Notes under the pieces: model-generated
Database searches by the model: none
What the model saw: only the letters and a program-made list of their open reading frames with translations
Told to the model about the DNA's origin: nothing
Program-made: the position numbers and the translations under genes
Shown here: positions 9,831-19,647 of the stretch, in pieces
How positions within the stretch are numbered: position 1 is the stretch's first letter
How the letters are laid out: the number at the start of each line of letters is the position of its first letter
NCBI GenBank assembly: GCA_934352055.1
Contig: CAKRJY010000001.1
Span: 496,001-560,000, forward strand
DNA: 64,000 nucleotides
Origin: an uncultured Lachnospiraceae bacterium
Lineage (GTDB): Bacteria > Bacillota > Clostridia > Lachnospirales > Lachnospiraceae
Reading direction: 5' to 3'

Positions 9831-10742
9831 TTAATTTTCCTCCTCTTCTTTTAGATAATGATAATATCTTTCTATTCCCTCTTCTATAGAAACCATCGAT
9901 TCTTTCCAAATAGTTTGTAGTCTTTCATTACTCAAATATATTTTATCTGCGTCAACTGTACGAGCCGCCTGATATTCTACTTTCATTTTAGGATAATGGC
10001 GCTGAATAGCCATTAATATCTCTTTTTGTGATACTCCTCGTCCGCTACTTATATTTACAACATCATATGCCACTTCTTGCTCTCCTAGGGCAACTAAAGC
10101 CTCACAAACATCAGTAATATATACATAATCTCGTACTACATTCCCCTCCCCCCATACTTCTATCGTTTCGTCGTTCATAGCTCTTTTTATTGCAGCATCT
10201 ATAAATCCCACACCCTTGCGATAATCTTGACCCGGTCCATAAGGATTAGCAATACGCGCTATAATTATATTCATATTGTTTTGATAACGAAAAACACGCA
10301 TTGTATTTTCTATGCACAATTTTAAGTTTCCATAATGATTAATTGGCACTGGCAAGCAATCTTCTACTACCGGCAAACGCTCTTGTCTACCATATACCGT
10401 CCCTCCTGACGATAAAAACACTATCTTTGTGTTTTTATCTTTTAATAAATCACACAATTTTATGGTCTGTATTAAATCTCTTTCATACCCCATAATATAC
10501 TTATTATTTGAATTTCCTGGATTCATTGTACATATAGCATGATAAATAATATCCATATCTTTAACTGTATTTTCTAAAACATAATCATCAAAGAAATCAC
10601 CTGCCATATATTGAATTCCTTGCACTGGATTTACCGGCTGATTTAAATCAAAACTATATACCTCATGTCCTCTTTTCAACAAAGCATATGCAAGATTTTT
10701 TCCGATAAACCCATTACCACCTAAAATCAACACTCGTGCCAT
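9831..10742 (-). CDS. NAD-dependent sugar-nucleotide epimerase/dehydratase (extended SDR)
   Basis: 303 residues. Rossmann fold with VLILGGNGFIGKNLA at the N terminus, VFLSSGGTVYG with the catalytic Ser/Thr, and YGNLK as the YxxxK catalytic pair; RIANPYGPGQ and RDYVYITDVCEAL are typical of GalE-like extended SDRs. It may be a UDP-glucose 4-epimerase feeding the UDP-galactopyranose that Glf (14705-15823) converts to UDP-galactofuranose, but a different 4-epimerase or reductase acting on a dTDP-sugar cannot be excluded. Tightly packed: two bases after the upstream gene's stop codon and one base before rmlA. Confidence 0.82.
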   Translation of the reverse strand: MARVLILGGNGFIGKNLAYALLKRGHEVYSFDLNQPVNPVQGIQYMAGDFFDDYVLENTVKDMDIIYHAICTMNPGNSNNKYIMGYERDLIQTIKLCDLLKDKNTKIVFLSSGGTVYGRQERLPVVEDCLPVPINHYGNLKLCIENTMRVFRYQNNMNIIIARIANPYGPGQDYRKGVGFIDAAIKRAMNDETIEVWGEGNVVRDYVYITDVCEALVALGEQEVAYDVVNISSGRGVSQKEILMAIQRHYPKMKVEYQAARTVDADKIYLSNERLQTIWKESMVSIEEGIERYYHYLKEEEEN

Positions 10743-10743
10743 A

Positions 10744-11979
10744 TCATCCCTCTACTTTTCTTTTTTCAAGAATACTTTTCTGATTTTTCACATCTGAATC
10801 GATTGATTGTACCATAAATTGATATACTTTGCGAATTTCATCTTCCCAAGTATATTGATTCACACAAGCAATTCCCTGCTCCCTCTTTTGTTGCAATTCA
10901 GCAGGATGTTCAAAGTAATATGCCATCTGTGTTGCAATACTCTTCGGTTCCGCCTCCACCATAATTGCATTATTATCGTTCAATAACCACTCATTATTAG
11001 GTCCTTTGTTGCTCACAACCACAGACCCAGATGCCATAATTTCCATAGGGAGCAATGACAAATTTGTCATGGAAAGAACTAAACACATATCACATTGTGA
11101 ATATACATCACATAACTGATCTAATGCAAGGATTCCCATATCCTTATATTGAAATCCGAATTCATATCCCACTAGTTTTTGTCCTGCAAACACCACTTCC
11201 AAATTCGGTACACTCTTTGCCAATTCCTCCAGCGCCAGTATTCCCAATTCAAACGCTCTACGTTCTGTATATGGTCTTGCATAGTAAAAGACACGATTTA
11301 CTTTGTCTGTCTTCTCTTTCGGTCGATACAATTCTCTCTCATATGAAAAATGAAAAGCCTGCGTTTCCATGCCGTATTCATCATGCAATTTCTGTGCCAG
11401 CCAGTCGCCTGCTGTAATTCCACGTAATCCCATTTTGTACGTATTCTCAGCAAAACAATATTCCGCTCCAACAGGATAAAAGTATGGCTCAAAATCTTGT
11501 ACAAAATAAAATTTTGTTAATGCATTATCAAATTTATCTACTACATATGCTGTGAACCATGATGTTGCTACCACAGCATCTGCATGTCGCATATCTCGAA
11601 AATTTGCGTGAATCTCATTTTTTTTATCCAAAGTAATTCCATAGTACTCCTTAACAGTCTGGCGCAATGCTTGCTGTGGGATATTTTCATTACCTCCGCA
11701 GGTATATATCCGGTTAGTCAAACCCATTTCTGTTAGAAAACTTATTGCACGAAAAATATCTAAATGCCCCCCAGAGCCTGGTCCTAATGGTGGAATCACC
11801 CAGTTAACAATATATTCTTTTTCGTCTCTGTTTTCAAACGCCGCCTCGTCAAACATAACCCTGTCCCCATTTGTAATCAAACTATAGGTCCCAAGTTTGC
11901 TTTCAACCTTTTGCATTGTATACCCTTGGCTTTCCGCGACTCTTTGCATCAATTCACGTATTTTACTTTTTATCCTCAT
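10744..11979 (-). CDS. GT4 glycosyltransferase, WsaF-like rhamnosyltransferase
   Basis: The frame opens at a TTG at 11997, but the ATG at 11979 (MRIKSKIREL) has GAGG seven bases upstream and is preferred, giving 411 residues. Motifs: NWVIPPLGPGSGGHLDIFRA near residue 65, a pattern I associate with WsaF-type S-layer glycan rhamnosyltransferases; KFYFVQDFEPYFYP; RVFYYARPYTERRAFELGI; and LSMTNLSLLPMEIMASGSVVV, the nucleotide-sugar-binding region of GT-B enzymes. Probably adds L-rhamnose to the growing glycan in the cytoplasm. It starts 21 bases after the upstream GT2 gene ends. Confidence 0.78.
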   Translation of the reverse strand: MRIKSKIRELMQRVAESQGYTMQKVESKLGTYSLITNGDRVMFDEAAFENRDEKEYIVNWVIPPLGPGSGGHLDIFRAISFLTEMGLTNRIYTCGGNENIPQQALRQTVKEYYGITLDKKNEIHANFRDMRHADAVVATSWFTAYVVDKFDNALTKFYFVQDFEPYFYPVGAEYCFAENTYKMGLRGITAGDWLAQKLHDEYGMETQAFHFSYERELYRPKEKTDKVNRVFYYARPYTERRAFELGILALEELAKSVPNLEVVFAGQKLVGYEFGFQYKDMGILALDQLCDVYSQCDMCLVLSMTNLSLLPMEIMASGSVVVSNKGPNNEWLLNDNNAIMVEAEPKSIATQMAYYFEHPAELQQKREQGIACVNQYTWEDEIRKVYQFMVQSIDSDVKNQKSILEKRKVEG

Positions 11980-12000
11980 AAAACATCCTCTTTTCAATCA

Positions 12001-13035
12001 TTAACTTCTTAATTGCTGATACTGTTGTGAGTTTTTACAATCCATCTTACTTTGCACCATTGCATTCTGTGTAAAATAATATAACACTTTTCTCATTGCA
12101 TTATATCGATAAATATTTCGTACAACCGCATACCACATCCACTTAACCTTCTCTCCCAAGGACATCTCCGGGTATCTATATATATATCCGCACTGATGCT
12201 TTGTGTCACCTATTAATCCTCGAATCATACCTCTTTTATTATTCGCCAATGCCTCTCTGCCATACACACGATATACTGCTTTGAAGTCATCATAATATCT
12301 CTTTGCATATGATTTTAACGGATAGTTATGCGAATGATACACAACAGCTTTTGGACAAAACACCTTTTTATATCCCGCTTCTAATATCTTTCTTGCCCAG
12401 AACTGATCTTCAGCATAATCCACATCATCATATGGAATTTTTTCCCAAACACTTCGTCTTAAACAAGAACAATTATCTGAAAAGAATGCTAAAAACTGGC
12501 CGTAACCTGCATCTGTTTCATATGTTGTCTTCATTTCATCTGTTAATTGAAAGATGGTATTCATATGTGATGTGCGATATACCGCCTCACTACTATCTAT
12601 TGGTGTATTTTCCGCCGCTGTAAACCGCAAAAAGTGTTCTTGCAACATCAACTGATCTGGAAGATTGCATTCCGGATACGGGATATGCTTTGCAAATCCT
12701 CCCGCAATTTGTTCATCTTCTTCCATTGCCTCAATTAAAGCATCTAACCATTGGTCATTTGCCGGCATAGCATCCTGCGTCAAAAAAACAATGAACTCTC
12801 CTGTGCCATAGGAAGCGCCTAGATTTCTTGTTTTTCCATGTCCAAATTCCATAGGAGTTATCTCATAGACACGACATCCTAGATCACGCGCTATTTGCAC
12901 ACTTTGATCCGTCGATCCTGAATCAATACATATTATCTCATACATCAAATTCGTTTTTTGTTCACGAATTGCCTGTAACACCTGTTTGAACCTTTCGCCA
13001 CCATTTTTTACCGGAATCACAACCGAAACATCCAT
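12001..13035 (-). CDS. GT2 glycosyltransferase, rhamnosyltransferase-like
   Basis: 344 residues. GT-A fold from residue 1: VSVVIPVKNGGERFKQVL, IDSGSTDQSVQIARDLG, FGHGKTRNLGA, VFLTQDAMP, and DVDYAEDQFWARKILEAGY with the probable catalytic base. The first 120 residues match the pattern of the gene at 498-2066 closely (VDSGSTD, RNLGA, TQDAxP), so the two are likely paralogues with related donors. It lacks that protein's coiled coil. AGGAG lies ten bases before the ATG. By context a cytoplasmic rhamnosyltransferase of the glf unit. Confidence 0.8.
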   Translation of the reverse strand: MDVSVVIPVKNGGERFKQVLQAIREQKTNLMYEIICIDSGSTDQSVQIARDLGCRVYEITPMEFGHGKTRNLGASYGTGEFIVFLTQDAMPANDQWLDALIEAMEEDEQIAGGFAKHIPYPECNLPDQLMLQEHFLRFTAAENTPIDSSEAVYRTSHMNTIFQLTDEMKTTYETDAGYGQFLAFFSDNCSCLRRSVWEKIPYDDVDYAEDQFWARKILEAGYKKVFCPKAVVYHSHNYPLKSYAKRYYDDFKAVYRVYGREALANNKRGMIRGLIGDTKHQCGYIYRYPEMSLGEKVKWMWYAVVRNIYRYNAMRKVLYYFTQNAMVQSKMDCKNSQQYQQLRS

Positions 13036-13052
13036 TGACTAATATCTCCTTA

Positions 13053-14684
13053 CTATATACGATCTTCGCGGATTTCAAAGTCATCATTATCAACCTTCAA
13101 ATTATCGTTATAATACATATCTCCTTTTAATAACTCCTTGCAATATAACCGTTGAAATCGCATGCTTTCACTATTAAAGCGTCTTAATTTTTCTGGCGAT
13201 TGCTCATCGTTTCCTCGACTTTTAGATTCATGATGATACAACTCAACTTTTGGATTGTACACTACCCGGTAGCCCGCTTTTCTCACTCTCATACACAAAT
13301 CTGTATCGTTAAACGCTACTTTGAATTTTTCGTCTAACCCACCGATTTTTTCAAACACTCTTTTTGAAATCATAAGGCAAGCTGCAGTAACTGCCGTCAG
13401 ATTTTGTACCGTGATTAGTCGATTCATATAGCCATATGCATCACCTGACCATCCATGAAATGCATGTCCTGCAACACCTCGTATTCCCAACGTAACTCCG
13501 CCATGTTGAATTGTTCCATCTGGATAATATAATTTTGCTCCAACAACACCTATTTCTTTCTGCTGTGCATATTGTAACATTTGTTCTATCCAATCTGGCG
13601 CAATCACTTCAGTATCATTATTCAGTAAAATAATATACTCTCCATTGGCATGTAACACACCATAATTATTAATGTACGAATAATTCCAATCTGTAACGCA
13701 TTTCACTACGTGTATCTCTGGTTGTACTACTTCTGACAATTCATCTTCTTTTGCATTTTTTGATATTGATTTATAATATTCAAATGTCTCTTTATTTGTA
13801 CTGTTATTCTCCACGATTACAATTTCATAGTTATCATATGTAGACTTCTTTATAATTGATTCAATACACTGACGCAAGATACATATATTATCTTTATTAG
13901 GTATAATAATAGATACTTTGGGATGCTCTCGAAGTTCATAGTTAATCTGATATAAGCGTTGAGAAACATTCAAAACATTCGCGGCACAATTCTGTCTATC
14001 TAAATGTTCTTTGATTGCTATAATTTCCTGTTTTTGTACTAAGTCATTATCACAAGAAACATTCAACTCACGTTTCCAACTCAAAGCCTTACTCACATGT
14101 CCTATAGCATTCTCTCCGAGTAAATCATAGCATTGTATTACACTATTATAAAATGCCGCATACGGAATTCTTTCATCAAAACGTCCCAGTGCCGTCCATA
14201 TTTTTTTTGATATGCATATCACATTTCCAAAGTAATTTTGCGCTAACGCGGTATCAATTCCAAAGTCAGGTTTATAAATGTAAGCATTTTCCACTCGTTC
14301 ATCGCAAAACAAAATTTCTGCATTGCTACTTTGTATCTTCTTAGCAAATGCCCATTTTGCTATATCTGACAACATAATATCATCAGTCTTGCACAAGTAG
14401 TACTGAGCCTTTCCCTCTTCTATTTTTCTGTTCCAATTAGTAACCCGATTTTCATCATTTGGAACCGATATAACTTGAATATAAATACCACTCTTTTCAT
14501 ACTCATTCTTAGTTTCTCTTAAAATCTTTGCATCACATTTCCATACCTGATATATATCTCGTCTACGTCTCATATCTTCTTGTAACATATACCTTGTATT
14601 ACCTATACCAAAATTTTTTAACCAAGATAAAATCATACGAACTCTTCTATATATACTTTTGACTTTGATAGCAATCTGTCTCAT
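13053..14684 (-). CDS. two-part GT2 glycosyltransferase
   Basis: 543 residues. The C-terminal half is a clear GT-A transferase: PKVSIIIPNKDNICILRQC near 255-275, VENNSTNKETFEYY, GEYIILLNNDTEVIAPDW with the NDT metal-binding site, ISKRVFEKIGGLDEKFKVAF and NDTDLCMRVRKAGYRVVYNP. The N-terminal 250 residues are less conserved but contain ILFCDERVENAYIYKPDFG and ALGRFDERIPYAAFYN, which resemble a degenerate first GT domain, as in large multi-domain rhamnan and O-antigen glycosyltransferases. Basic N terminus (KVKSIYRRVRMILSWLKN). It lies directly downstream of glf in the same unit. Acceptor and donor are unknown. Confidence 0.75.
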   Translation of the reverse strand: MRQIAIKVKSIYRRVRMILSWLKNFGIGNTRYMLQEDMRRRRDIYQVWKCDAKILRETKNEYEKSGIYIQVISVPNDENRVTNWNRKIEEGKAQYYLCKTDDIMLSDIAKWAFAKKIQSSNAEILFCDERVENAYIYKPDFGIDTALAQNYFGNVICISKKIWTALGRFDERIPYAAFYNSVIQCYDLLGENAIGHVSKALSWKRELNVSCDNDLVQKQEIIAIKEHLDRQNCAANVLNVSQRLYQINYELREHPKVSIIIPNKDNICILRQCIESIIKKSTYDNYEIVIVENNSTNKETFEYYKSISKNAKEDELSEVVQPEIHVVKCVTDWNYSYINNYGVLHANGEYIILLNNDTEVIAPDWIEQMLQYAQQKEIGVVGAKLYYPDGTIQHGGVTLGIRGVAGHAFHGWSGDAYGYMNRLITVQNLTAVTAACLMISKRVFEKIGGLDEKFKVAFNDTDLCMRVRKAGYRVVYNPKVELYHHESKSRGNDEQSPEKLRRFNSESMRFQRLYCKELLKGDMYYNDNLKVDNDDFEIREDRI

Positions 14685-14704
14685 CTACACCTACTCGCTT
14701 TTAG

Positions 14705-15823
14705 TTAGAATTCTTCCTTTACACACTCAAGTGCTGCCATCAGCACCTTGTCCATATCGTAATATTTGTACTGTCCCAAACGTCCACCAAAGATAACATT
14801 GCCTTCCTTCTTAGCAAGCTCTGCATACTTGGCATAAAGTGCATCGTTCTTTTCGTTATTTACCGGATAATATGGTTCTACGCCCGGCTTCCACTCAGAC
14901 GAATACTCTCTTGAAATGATTGTCGTTGGCTGTGTGCCAAACTCAAAATGCTTATGCTCAATAATACGTGTGTATGGCACTTCACGCTCTGTGTAGTTGA
15001 CTACAGCATTTCCCTGATAGTTCTCCATATCCAGTTTTTCTGTCTCAAAACGAACAGAACGATATTCGAGTGGTCCAAACTGTGAATCAAAGTATTCGTC
15101 GATCTGTCCGGTAAAGAGAATACGGTCGTAGCTTACTTCTGTTCCATCAGACAGCTTGCCAGATTTCTTTACATCAAAGAAATCTTCTCCGGTAACCACG
15201 TCAATACCATCTAGCATCTTCTCTACAATCTGTGTATAACCGCCCATTGGGATTCCCTGAAAACGATCGTTAAAGTAATTGTTATCATACGTAAAACGCA
15301 TTGGAAGTCTCTTAATAATAAATGCTGGAAGCTCTGTACAATCTCTTCCCCACTGCTTCTCGGTATATCCCTTTACAAGTTTTTCATATACATCTTTACC
15401 TGCAAGAGAAAGTGCCTGTTCCTCTAAGTTCTTTGGCTCATCGATATCGTACTCTGCTTTTTGCTTTTCAATGATATCCTTTGCTTCCTGTGGTGTACGA
15501 ATGCCCCACATCTTGCTAAACGTATTCATATTGAAAGGCAAGTTATACAACTCATCCTTATATACCGCAATCGGTGAATTAATGTAGTTATTAAATTCTG
15601 CAAACTGATTGATGTACTCCCAAATTGCCTTGTCTGAAGTATGGAAAATGTGTGCACCATAAACATGCACATTGATGCCCTCTACTTCCTTTGTGTAGAT
15701 ATTACCTGCGATATGATCTCTCTTATCAATTACAAGTACTTCTTTTCCTCTTTTTTTTGCTTCGTATGCAAATGTTGCTCCAAATAAACCAGCACCTACT
15801 ACGAGATAGTCATAATGTTTCAT
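14705..15823 (-). CDS. glf: UDP-galactopyranose mutase
   Basis: 372 residues, standard for the family. FAD-binding DYLVVGAGLFGATFAYEA at the N terminus, then VIDKRDHIAGNIYT, YGAHIFHTSDKAIWEYI, YTEKQWGRD and MRFTYDNNYFNDRFQGIPMGGY, all Glf signatures; near the C terminus FGGRLGQYKYYDMD. It converts UDP-galactopyranose to UDP-galactofuranose. It is the first gene after a strong minus-strand promoter and starts the unit that runs to the left edge. The likely users of its product are the galactofuranosyltransferase-like proteins at 27282-31187. Confidence 0.97.
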   Translation of the reverse strand: MKHYDYLVVGAGLFGATFAYEAKKRGKEVLVIDKRDHIAGNIYTKEVEGINVHVYGAHIFHTSDKAIWEYINQFAEFNNYINSPIAVYKDELYNLPFNMNTFSKMWGIRTPQEAKDIIEKQKAEYDIDEPKNLEEQALSLAGKDVYEKLVKGYTEKQWGRDCTELPAFIIKRLPMRFTYDNNYFNDRFQGIPMGGYTQIVEKMLDGIDVVTGEDFFDVKKSGKLSDGTEVSYDRILFTGQIDEYFDSQFGPLEYRSVRFETEKLDMENYQGNAVVNYTEREVPYTRIIEHKHFEFGTQPTTIISREYSSEWKPGVEPYYPVNNEKNDALYAKYAELAKKEGNVIFGGRLGQYKYYDMDKVLMAALECVKEEF

Positions 15824-15872
15824 TCTTGTGTCCCCTTCCTATCTTATCTAAATCCGAACATAATTATCTATT

Positions 15873-15901
15873 ATTGTAGCAATTTTGTAACATTTTGGCA
15901 A
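15873..15901 (-). promoter_or_regulatory. sigma-A-type promoter of the glf unit
   Basis: On the minus strand: TTGCCA (15901-15896), 17-base spacer ending in TGC (extended -10), TACAAT (15878-15873). It is about 50 bp before the glf ATG and just after the terminator of the preceding unit. Confidence 0.75.
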
Positions 15902-15906
15902 CCAAA

Positions 15907-15930
15907 GAAAAAGAGGGGCATTGCCCCCCT
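15907..15930 (-). terminator. intrinsic terminator closing the decoration operon
   Basis: Minus-strand stem of eight pairs (AGGGGGGC with GCCCCTCT, one G-U) around an AAT loop, followed by TTTTTC. It overlaps the stop codon of the SMR-type gene at 15929. Confidence 0.8.
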
Positions 15931-16258
15931 ATATTGACACACAAATCGCTCCAATTAAAATTAATACCAGTCCACCTATCTTTTTCTTCGTAATCTTCTC
16001 CTTCAGAATAAAGTAAGAAAGCACCATAGTCCATATGTAGGTAAGTGACGTCAGTGGCAGTACCACGGAATAGTCCAGATATCTCAAAATCCATATATTT
16101 AGAATTGCTGACACGATATACAAAAATCCACCAATATAAAGATTCAAATTCTTAAGCATGGCAAATATTCCGTCTGTACCAGAAGCCCTCTTCAAAAATA
16201 GCGACGCAACAGATCCTAACAGCGTCATAATCAAAAGGCTGATATAACACAAAATCAT
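15929..16258 (-). CDS. SMR-type small membrane protein, likely half of a lipid-linked sugar flippase
   Basis: 109 residues, four hydrophobic helices, with SVASLFLKRASG, NLYIGGFLYIVSAILNIWIL, VVLPLTSLTYIWTMVLSYF and the ending GGLVLILIGAICVSI typical of EamA/SMR proteins. Its start overlaps the stop of a second SMR-like gene by four bases. Paired small SMR proteins beside a GT2 and a large membrane glycosyltransferase resemble ArnE/ArnF, which flip undecaprenyl-phosphate-sugar. That role is inferred from context; a drug exporter is less likely inside this operon. Confidence 0.72.
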   Translation of the reverse strand: MILCYISLLIMTLLGSVASLFLKRASGTDGIFAMLKNLNLYIGGFLYIVSAILNIWILRYLDYSVVLPLTSLTYIWTMVLSYFILKEKITKKKIGGLVLILIGAICVSI

Positions 16259-16596
16259 TCTTCATCTCCTCCAGCAATCATAACTACTCCAGCTATTATT
16301 ATCAGTACACCTATACACTTTAATATTGTAATTTCTTCTTTTAAAACAATAGCTGCCAATATTATACTCAGCACATAATTCAAGCTTAGCATTGGCTGAA
16401 GCACCGATAACTTGCCGAATTTATATGCAATAATCATCACCAATGCTCCTAGTCCATAAAAGCAGAATCCAACAAGCATGATAGTAGTTCCTCGTGTTGC
16501 CGAAAGTTTCCACAAAAGCTGACCAACGCATACACATATGGATGACACCAGCATCAACAATATTCCCTTTTTATTCTTTTGAAATGATTCTAACAT
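16255..16596 (-). CDS. SMR-type small membrane protein, partner of the next gene
   Basis: 113 residues with four helices: GILLMLVSSICVCVGQLLWK (the Q-x2-W-K turn is common in ArnE-like proteins), GFCFYGLGALVMIIAYKFG, VLQPMLSLNYVLSIILAAIV and LIIAGVVMIAGGD. Four-base overlap with the downstream SMR gene indicates a heterodimer. With the DPM-like GT2 upstream it would move a polyprenyl-phosphate-linked sugar to the outer leaflet (inference). Confidence 0.72.
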   Translation of the reverse strand: MLESFQKNKKGILLMLVSSICVCVGQLLWKLSATRGTTIMLVGFCFYGLGALVMIIAYKFGKLSVLQPMLSLNYVLSIILAAIVLKEEITILKCIGVLIIIAGVVMIAGGDEE

Positions 16597-16609
16597 CTAT
16601 ACATACCAC

Positions 16610-17404
16610 CTATTCCGGATTATATGCCCCTCTCGCATTTTTAAGCAAAATGCTCATCAGCTCTGAATTTCCTTTGAAAAAGCTAATCTTTGTCGGTGTT
16701 TTTCCTGTCTTTGGATATGCTCTGGTAACAGGAATCTCACAAGCCTTCATGCCTATCTGCGTAGCTCTAACTGAGAGGTATGCCAAAAGCTCATATGTCA
16801 TAAAAATATCTCTCAGTGGCTGAACACGCTCGTCCATAAGATATCTTCTGGAATATGCTCTGTAAGCATTTGTGGTATCCGTAAATCTCTGATGAGCTGT
16901 CATGGAAATAATCGGTGCATGAATCAATTTTACTGAAACCGTACGAATAAATGGCGTATTGATTGCCTTACCTCCCTTTACAAATCGGGAGCCCTGGATT
17001 AGATCATAGCCTTCCTCTAATTTTTCAATAAAATGAGGAACATCTTCTATGCTGTCCTTATTATTTCCGTCGATTGTTATGATACCCTTGTATCCTCTCT
17101 CCAATGCCCACCAAAAGCCCATGCGAAGCTGCGCTCCCTGCTTGCCGACATCCTGCTTCACAAGTAAAGTATTTACGTCCAAAGCCCTAAGTTTGCTTTC
17201 CTCAGTACACCCGTCTTTTGAACCACCATCACAGATAACAATATCTGCGTAATTTGAAACATTATGCTTTTTAGCCCTTGTCAGTTCCTTTGCAATACGG
17301 TCTCCCTCATTGATGATGGGAATTAGTACTACATATTCCTTTGTCTTTTCAGCATACTCAAAGCATTCGAACTTTGGCACACCAAGTTGTTTTTCGTAAA
17401 CCAT
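16610..17404 (-). CDS. GT2 glycosyltransferase, dolichol/polyprenyl-phosphate mannose synthase-like
   Basis: 264 residues without membrane helices. EYVVLIPIINEGDRIAKEL, IVICDGGSKDGC, DVGKQGAQLRMGFWWALERG, IITIDGNNKDS in place of the usual DADGQH, then LIQGSRFVKGG and AHQRFTDTTNAYRAYSRRYL, which are landmarks of DPM1-like enzymes. It likely makes a polyprenyl-phosphate-linked monosaccharide in the cytoplasm. The downstream SMR pair could flip that lipid and the upstream membrane protein could transfer the sugar. Its start is 21 bases after the large membrane protein gene. Confidence 0.8.
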   Translation of the reverse strand: MVYEKQLGVPKFECFEYAEKTKEYVVLIPIINEGDRIAKELTRAKKHNVSNYADIVICDGGSKDGCTEESKLRALDVNTLLVKQDVGKQGAQLRMGFWWALERGYKGIITIDGNNKDSIEDVPHFIEKLEEGYDLIQGSRFVKGGKAINTPFIRTVSVKLIHAPIISMTAHQRFTDTTNAYRAYSRRYLMDERVQPLRDIFMTYELLAYLSVRATQIGMKACEIPVTRAYPKTGKTPTKISFFKGNSELMSILLKNARGAYNPE

Positions 17405-17425
17405 ACTTTCCTTCTTTCATTTATT

Positions 17426-19609
17426 TCATCGTTCTATGTAAAGTATATTCTCCAAGTTATTGTTGTCATCTATCGGTTGATCAACATAAATTTGTATCTC
17501 ACCTTCATTAATCTCAGTCCGATTGACGGTGTACTCTTTTCCTCCAAATTCAACAGCAGCGATTCCATTTACAGCATTGATATACTTTGCAATATTAGAT
17601 ACAGTGAAATAATTTCCATCTGTCTGAACTTCTTGTAAAACAATATAATCAGACATAACTGTATATATACAATCACATCCTGCCTGGTTTAACGTCAGAT
17701 TTGTACTTCTCATTGGATTGGAAGTCAATGTTACTTCTCCATATCCATTAACCACAGGAACCGGAATATATTCCGCTGATTTCGAACGTAAATAATCAGA
17801 CTCACAATACGATCCACCCCCAGCATAGACTGTTCCCGTATTCTCCACCTTTAGCGTTCTTTGAATATTTATAATTGAACTTCTGTTCCTTTTCTTATCA
17901 ACGGAATAATCTATGTATACATCAGCAGTACCATTGACCGGATTTTCACATTGAACAATAATCTTCTTTGTTGAATCATCAACATCAACGACTGATAATG
18001 TAACTCCTGAACTGATTAAATTTTCGTTCCCTTCCTCATTTCTGGTCCAATATAGCTCATATGTATTTGCATATACTGGGTGCCATCTCTGATATAATTT
18101 TCTATAGAAAAACCAGTTTGCTGTTTTAGCCCAGCTTTCCCAGTCTGTATACTCCTCTCTTATTGTTGCAGCATATTTGAAATCACCATTTTCAAATGTA
18201 TCAAGATATTTTTCTCTTTGCTTGTCACCAAGAACATGAATTATATAATCTGTTCCAGAAGGCTGATAGGTATCATTCACTACTTCTTGAGCTGAAGCAT
18301 ATGTAGCAAAAAATTCTTCGCCATTTAAAAACTTCTCTGTTTCCAGCAGATCATCACCAAGGCTTGTCAAGTTTCCTCCAAGTGCTTCCACTTGAACCCC
18401 TTCTTTGTCCATCATATATTTGAATACAAACTCATCTTTTGCCGTCGCAATTACCCACGCAAGACCAATAATAGATGCTGAGACAAGAATAGCCTGAGTC
18501 GCTTTCTTCTTGTTAGGCAAATCAGCAAATAACACTCCGCTTTCAACTACTATATTTAGAAAAAGTACAGATAGTGCAACCTCTCTTGAACTGCCTCCGC
18601 TTAATACTTTGTATTCATTGACGGCGCAAAAGCAAACCATATTTGCAAACGCAAGAATCCCATATCTTCTACAGGCAGACATTGTTCCTTTTGCTAAAAA
18701 TAGCTTTATCAGATATGCAATAGCCAATCCTGCTTGAATCAGCATAATATATGAAAAATCCACATCATATAGATAATAGCTTTTATTAGAATTATAGTAC
18801 CAGGATTGATACCCTCCGGTTTCAAACGTTGCTGAAAACCACTGTCCAAAATGTCCCAGAGTAAATATCTCGACCGTTATAAAAAGACTTACTATCGAGG
18901 TGCCAACCGTAATTGCAAAAGATACAATAGAATGAATGATACTCCTGTTTCGACACATAGAAAGCCAAAATGACATTATAAGCAGGCACAACCAGCAGCT
19001 CACCCCATAATCATTACTCCATGCAAATGAGAATCCTGCTACCATTCCTAATCCCACATATATAAGTATTTCTTTATATTTTAAGAACTTTACTGTAAAA
19101 AATTTCTTATAAATGAGAAATTGAACCAATATAAGAAAACATGCTATTGGTAATATCATTCCACGAATAACTCTGGCCGAATTACCTGTACCAAGTGCAT
19201 ATTCTAATGCTTCTAATATCTCACTAGTTCCAGCGATACCATTTTTATAGAATAATGGTTCTACTAGAAAAACAATCAGTAAAATATTTGTTAAGGCACC
19301 AGCAATTTCCTTTCTCTTAATCACTGCCATAGATACCATGAGAGAAAATAGTGCAAGTCCTCCAAAGGTAAGAAATGAAAACGCCTGCAATGATCCCCGA
19401 TAATCTCCGCCATATAAAGCCGTTAAGATAGAGCCCAAATATAAATGTCCCATTCCCAGATAGTCCTGAAAATCTCTATAAGGAATTTGTCCAGAAAGGA
19501 ATCGCCGAACCGGATTGAAATTTTGAAATGTACCATTGATTGGATTATAATTTGCATAATGTCCGGCATTTAATGAATGCATTATGCATATGACAATCAA
19601 AAGGATCAT
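17426..19609 (-). CDS. polytopic membrane protein, probable GT-C sugar transferase; natural start lies upstream, out of frame
   Basis: The intact frame from the internal ATG at 19609 gives 727 residues: about ten membrane helices to residue 400, with NPVRRFLSGQIPYRDFQDYL in the first loop and LFAWSND-type inter-helix motifs, then about 320 hydrophilic residues. I read it as a GT-C-like transferase with an extracytoplasmic domain. Codons upstream of 19609 still look coding (DEQLKKISKGSWFFIFE runs into the first helix) but meet a stop, with no start before it. The better start is the ATG at 19695, whose A is the last base of the upstream gene's TAA. From there the frame breaks at a run of eight G; nine (or six) would join both parts. 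Confidence 0.65.
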   Translation of the reverse strand: MILLIVICIMHSLNAGHYANYNPINGTFQNFNPVRRFLSGQIPYRDFQDYLGMGHLYLGSILTALYGGDYRGSLQAFSFLTFGGLALFSLMVSMAVIKRKEIAGALTNILLIVFLVEPLFYKNGIAGTSEILEALEYALGTGNSARVIRGMILPIACFLILVQFLIYKKFFTVKFLKYKEILIYVGLGMVAGFSFAWSNDYGVSCWLCLLIMSFWLSMCRNRSIIHSIVSFAITVGTSIVSLFITVEIFTLGHFGQWFSATFETGGYQSWYYNSNKSYYLYDVDFSYIMLIQAGLAIAYLIKLFLAKGTMSACRRYGILAFANMVCFCAVNEYKVLSGGSSREVALSVLFLNIVVESGVLFADLPNKKKATQAILVSASIIGLAWVIATAKDEFVFKYMMDKEGVQVEALGGNLTSLGDDLLETEKFLNGEEFFATYASAQEVVNDTYQPSGTDYIIHVLGDKQREKYLDTFENGDFKYAATIREEYTDWESWAKTANWFFYRKLYQRWHPVYANTYELYWTRNEEGNENLISSGVTLSVVDVDDSTKKIIVQCENPVNGTADVYIDYSVDKKRNRSSIINIQRTLKVENTGTVYAGGGSYCESDYLRSKSAEYIPVPVVNGYGEVTLTSNPMRSTNLTLNQAGCDCIYTVMSDYIVLQEVQTDGNYFTVSNIAKYINAVNGIAAVEFGGKEYTVNRTEINEGEIQIYVDQPIDDNNNLENILYIER

Positions 19610-19647
19610 CTCAAATATAAAAAACCATGAGCCTTTGCTAATCTTTT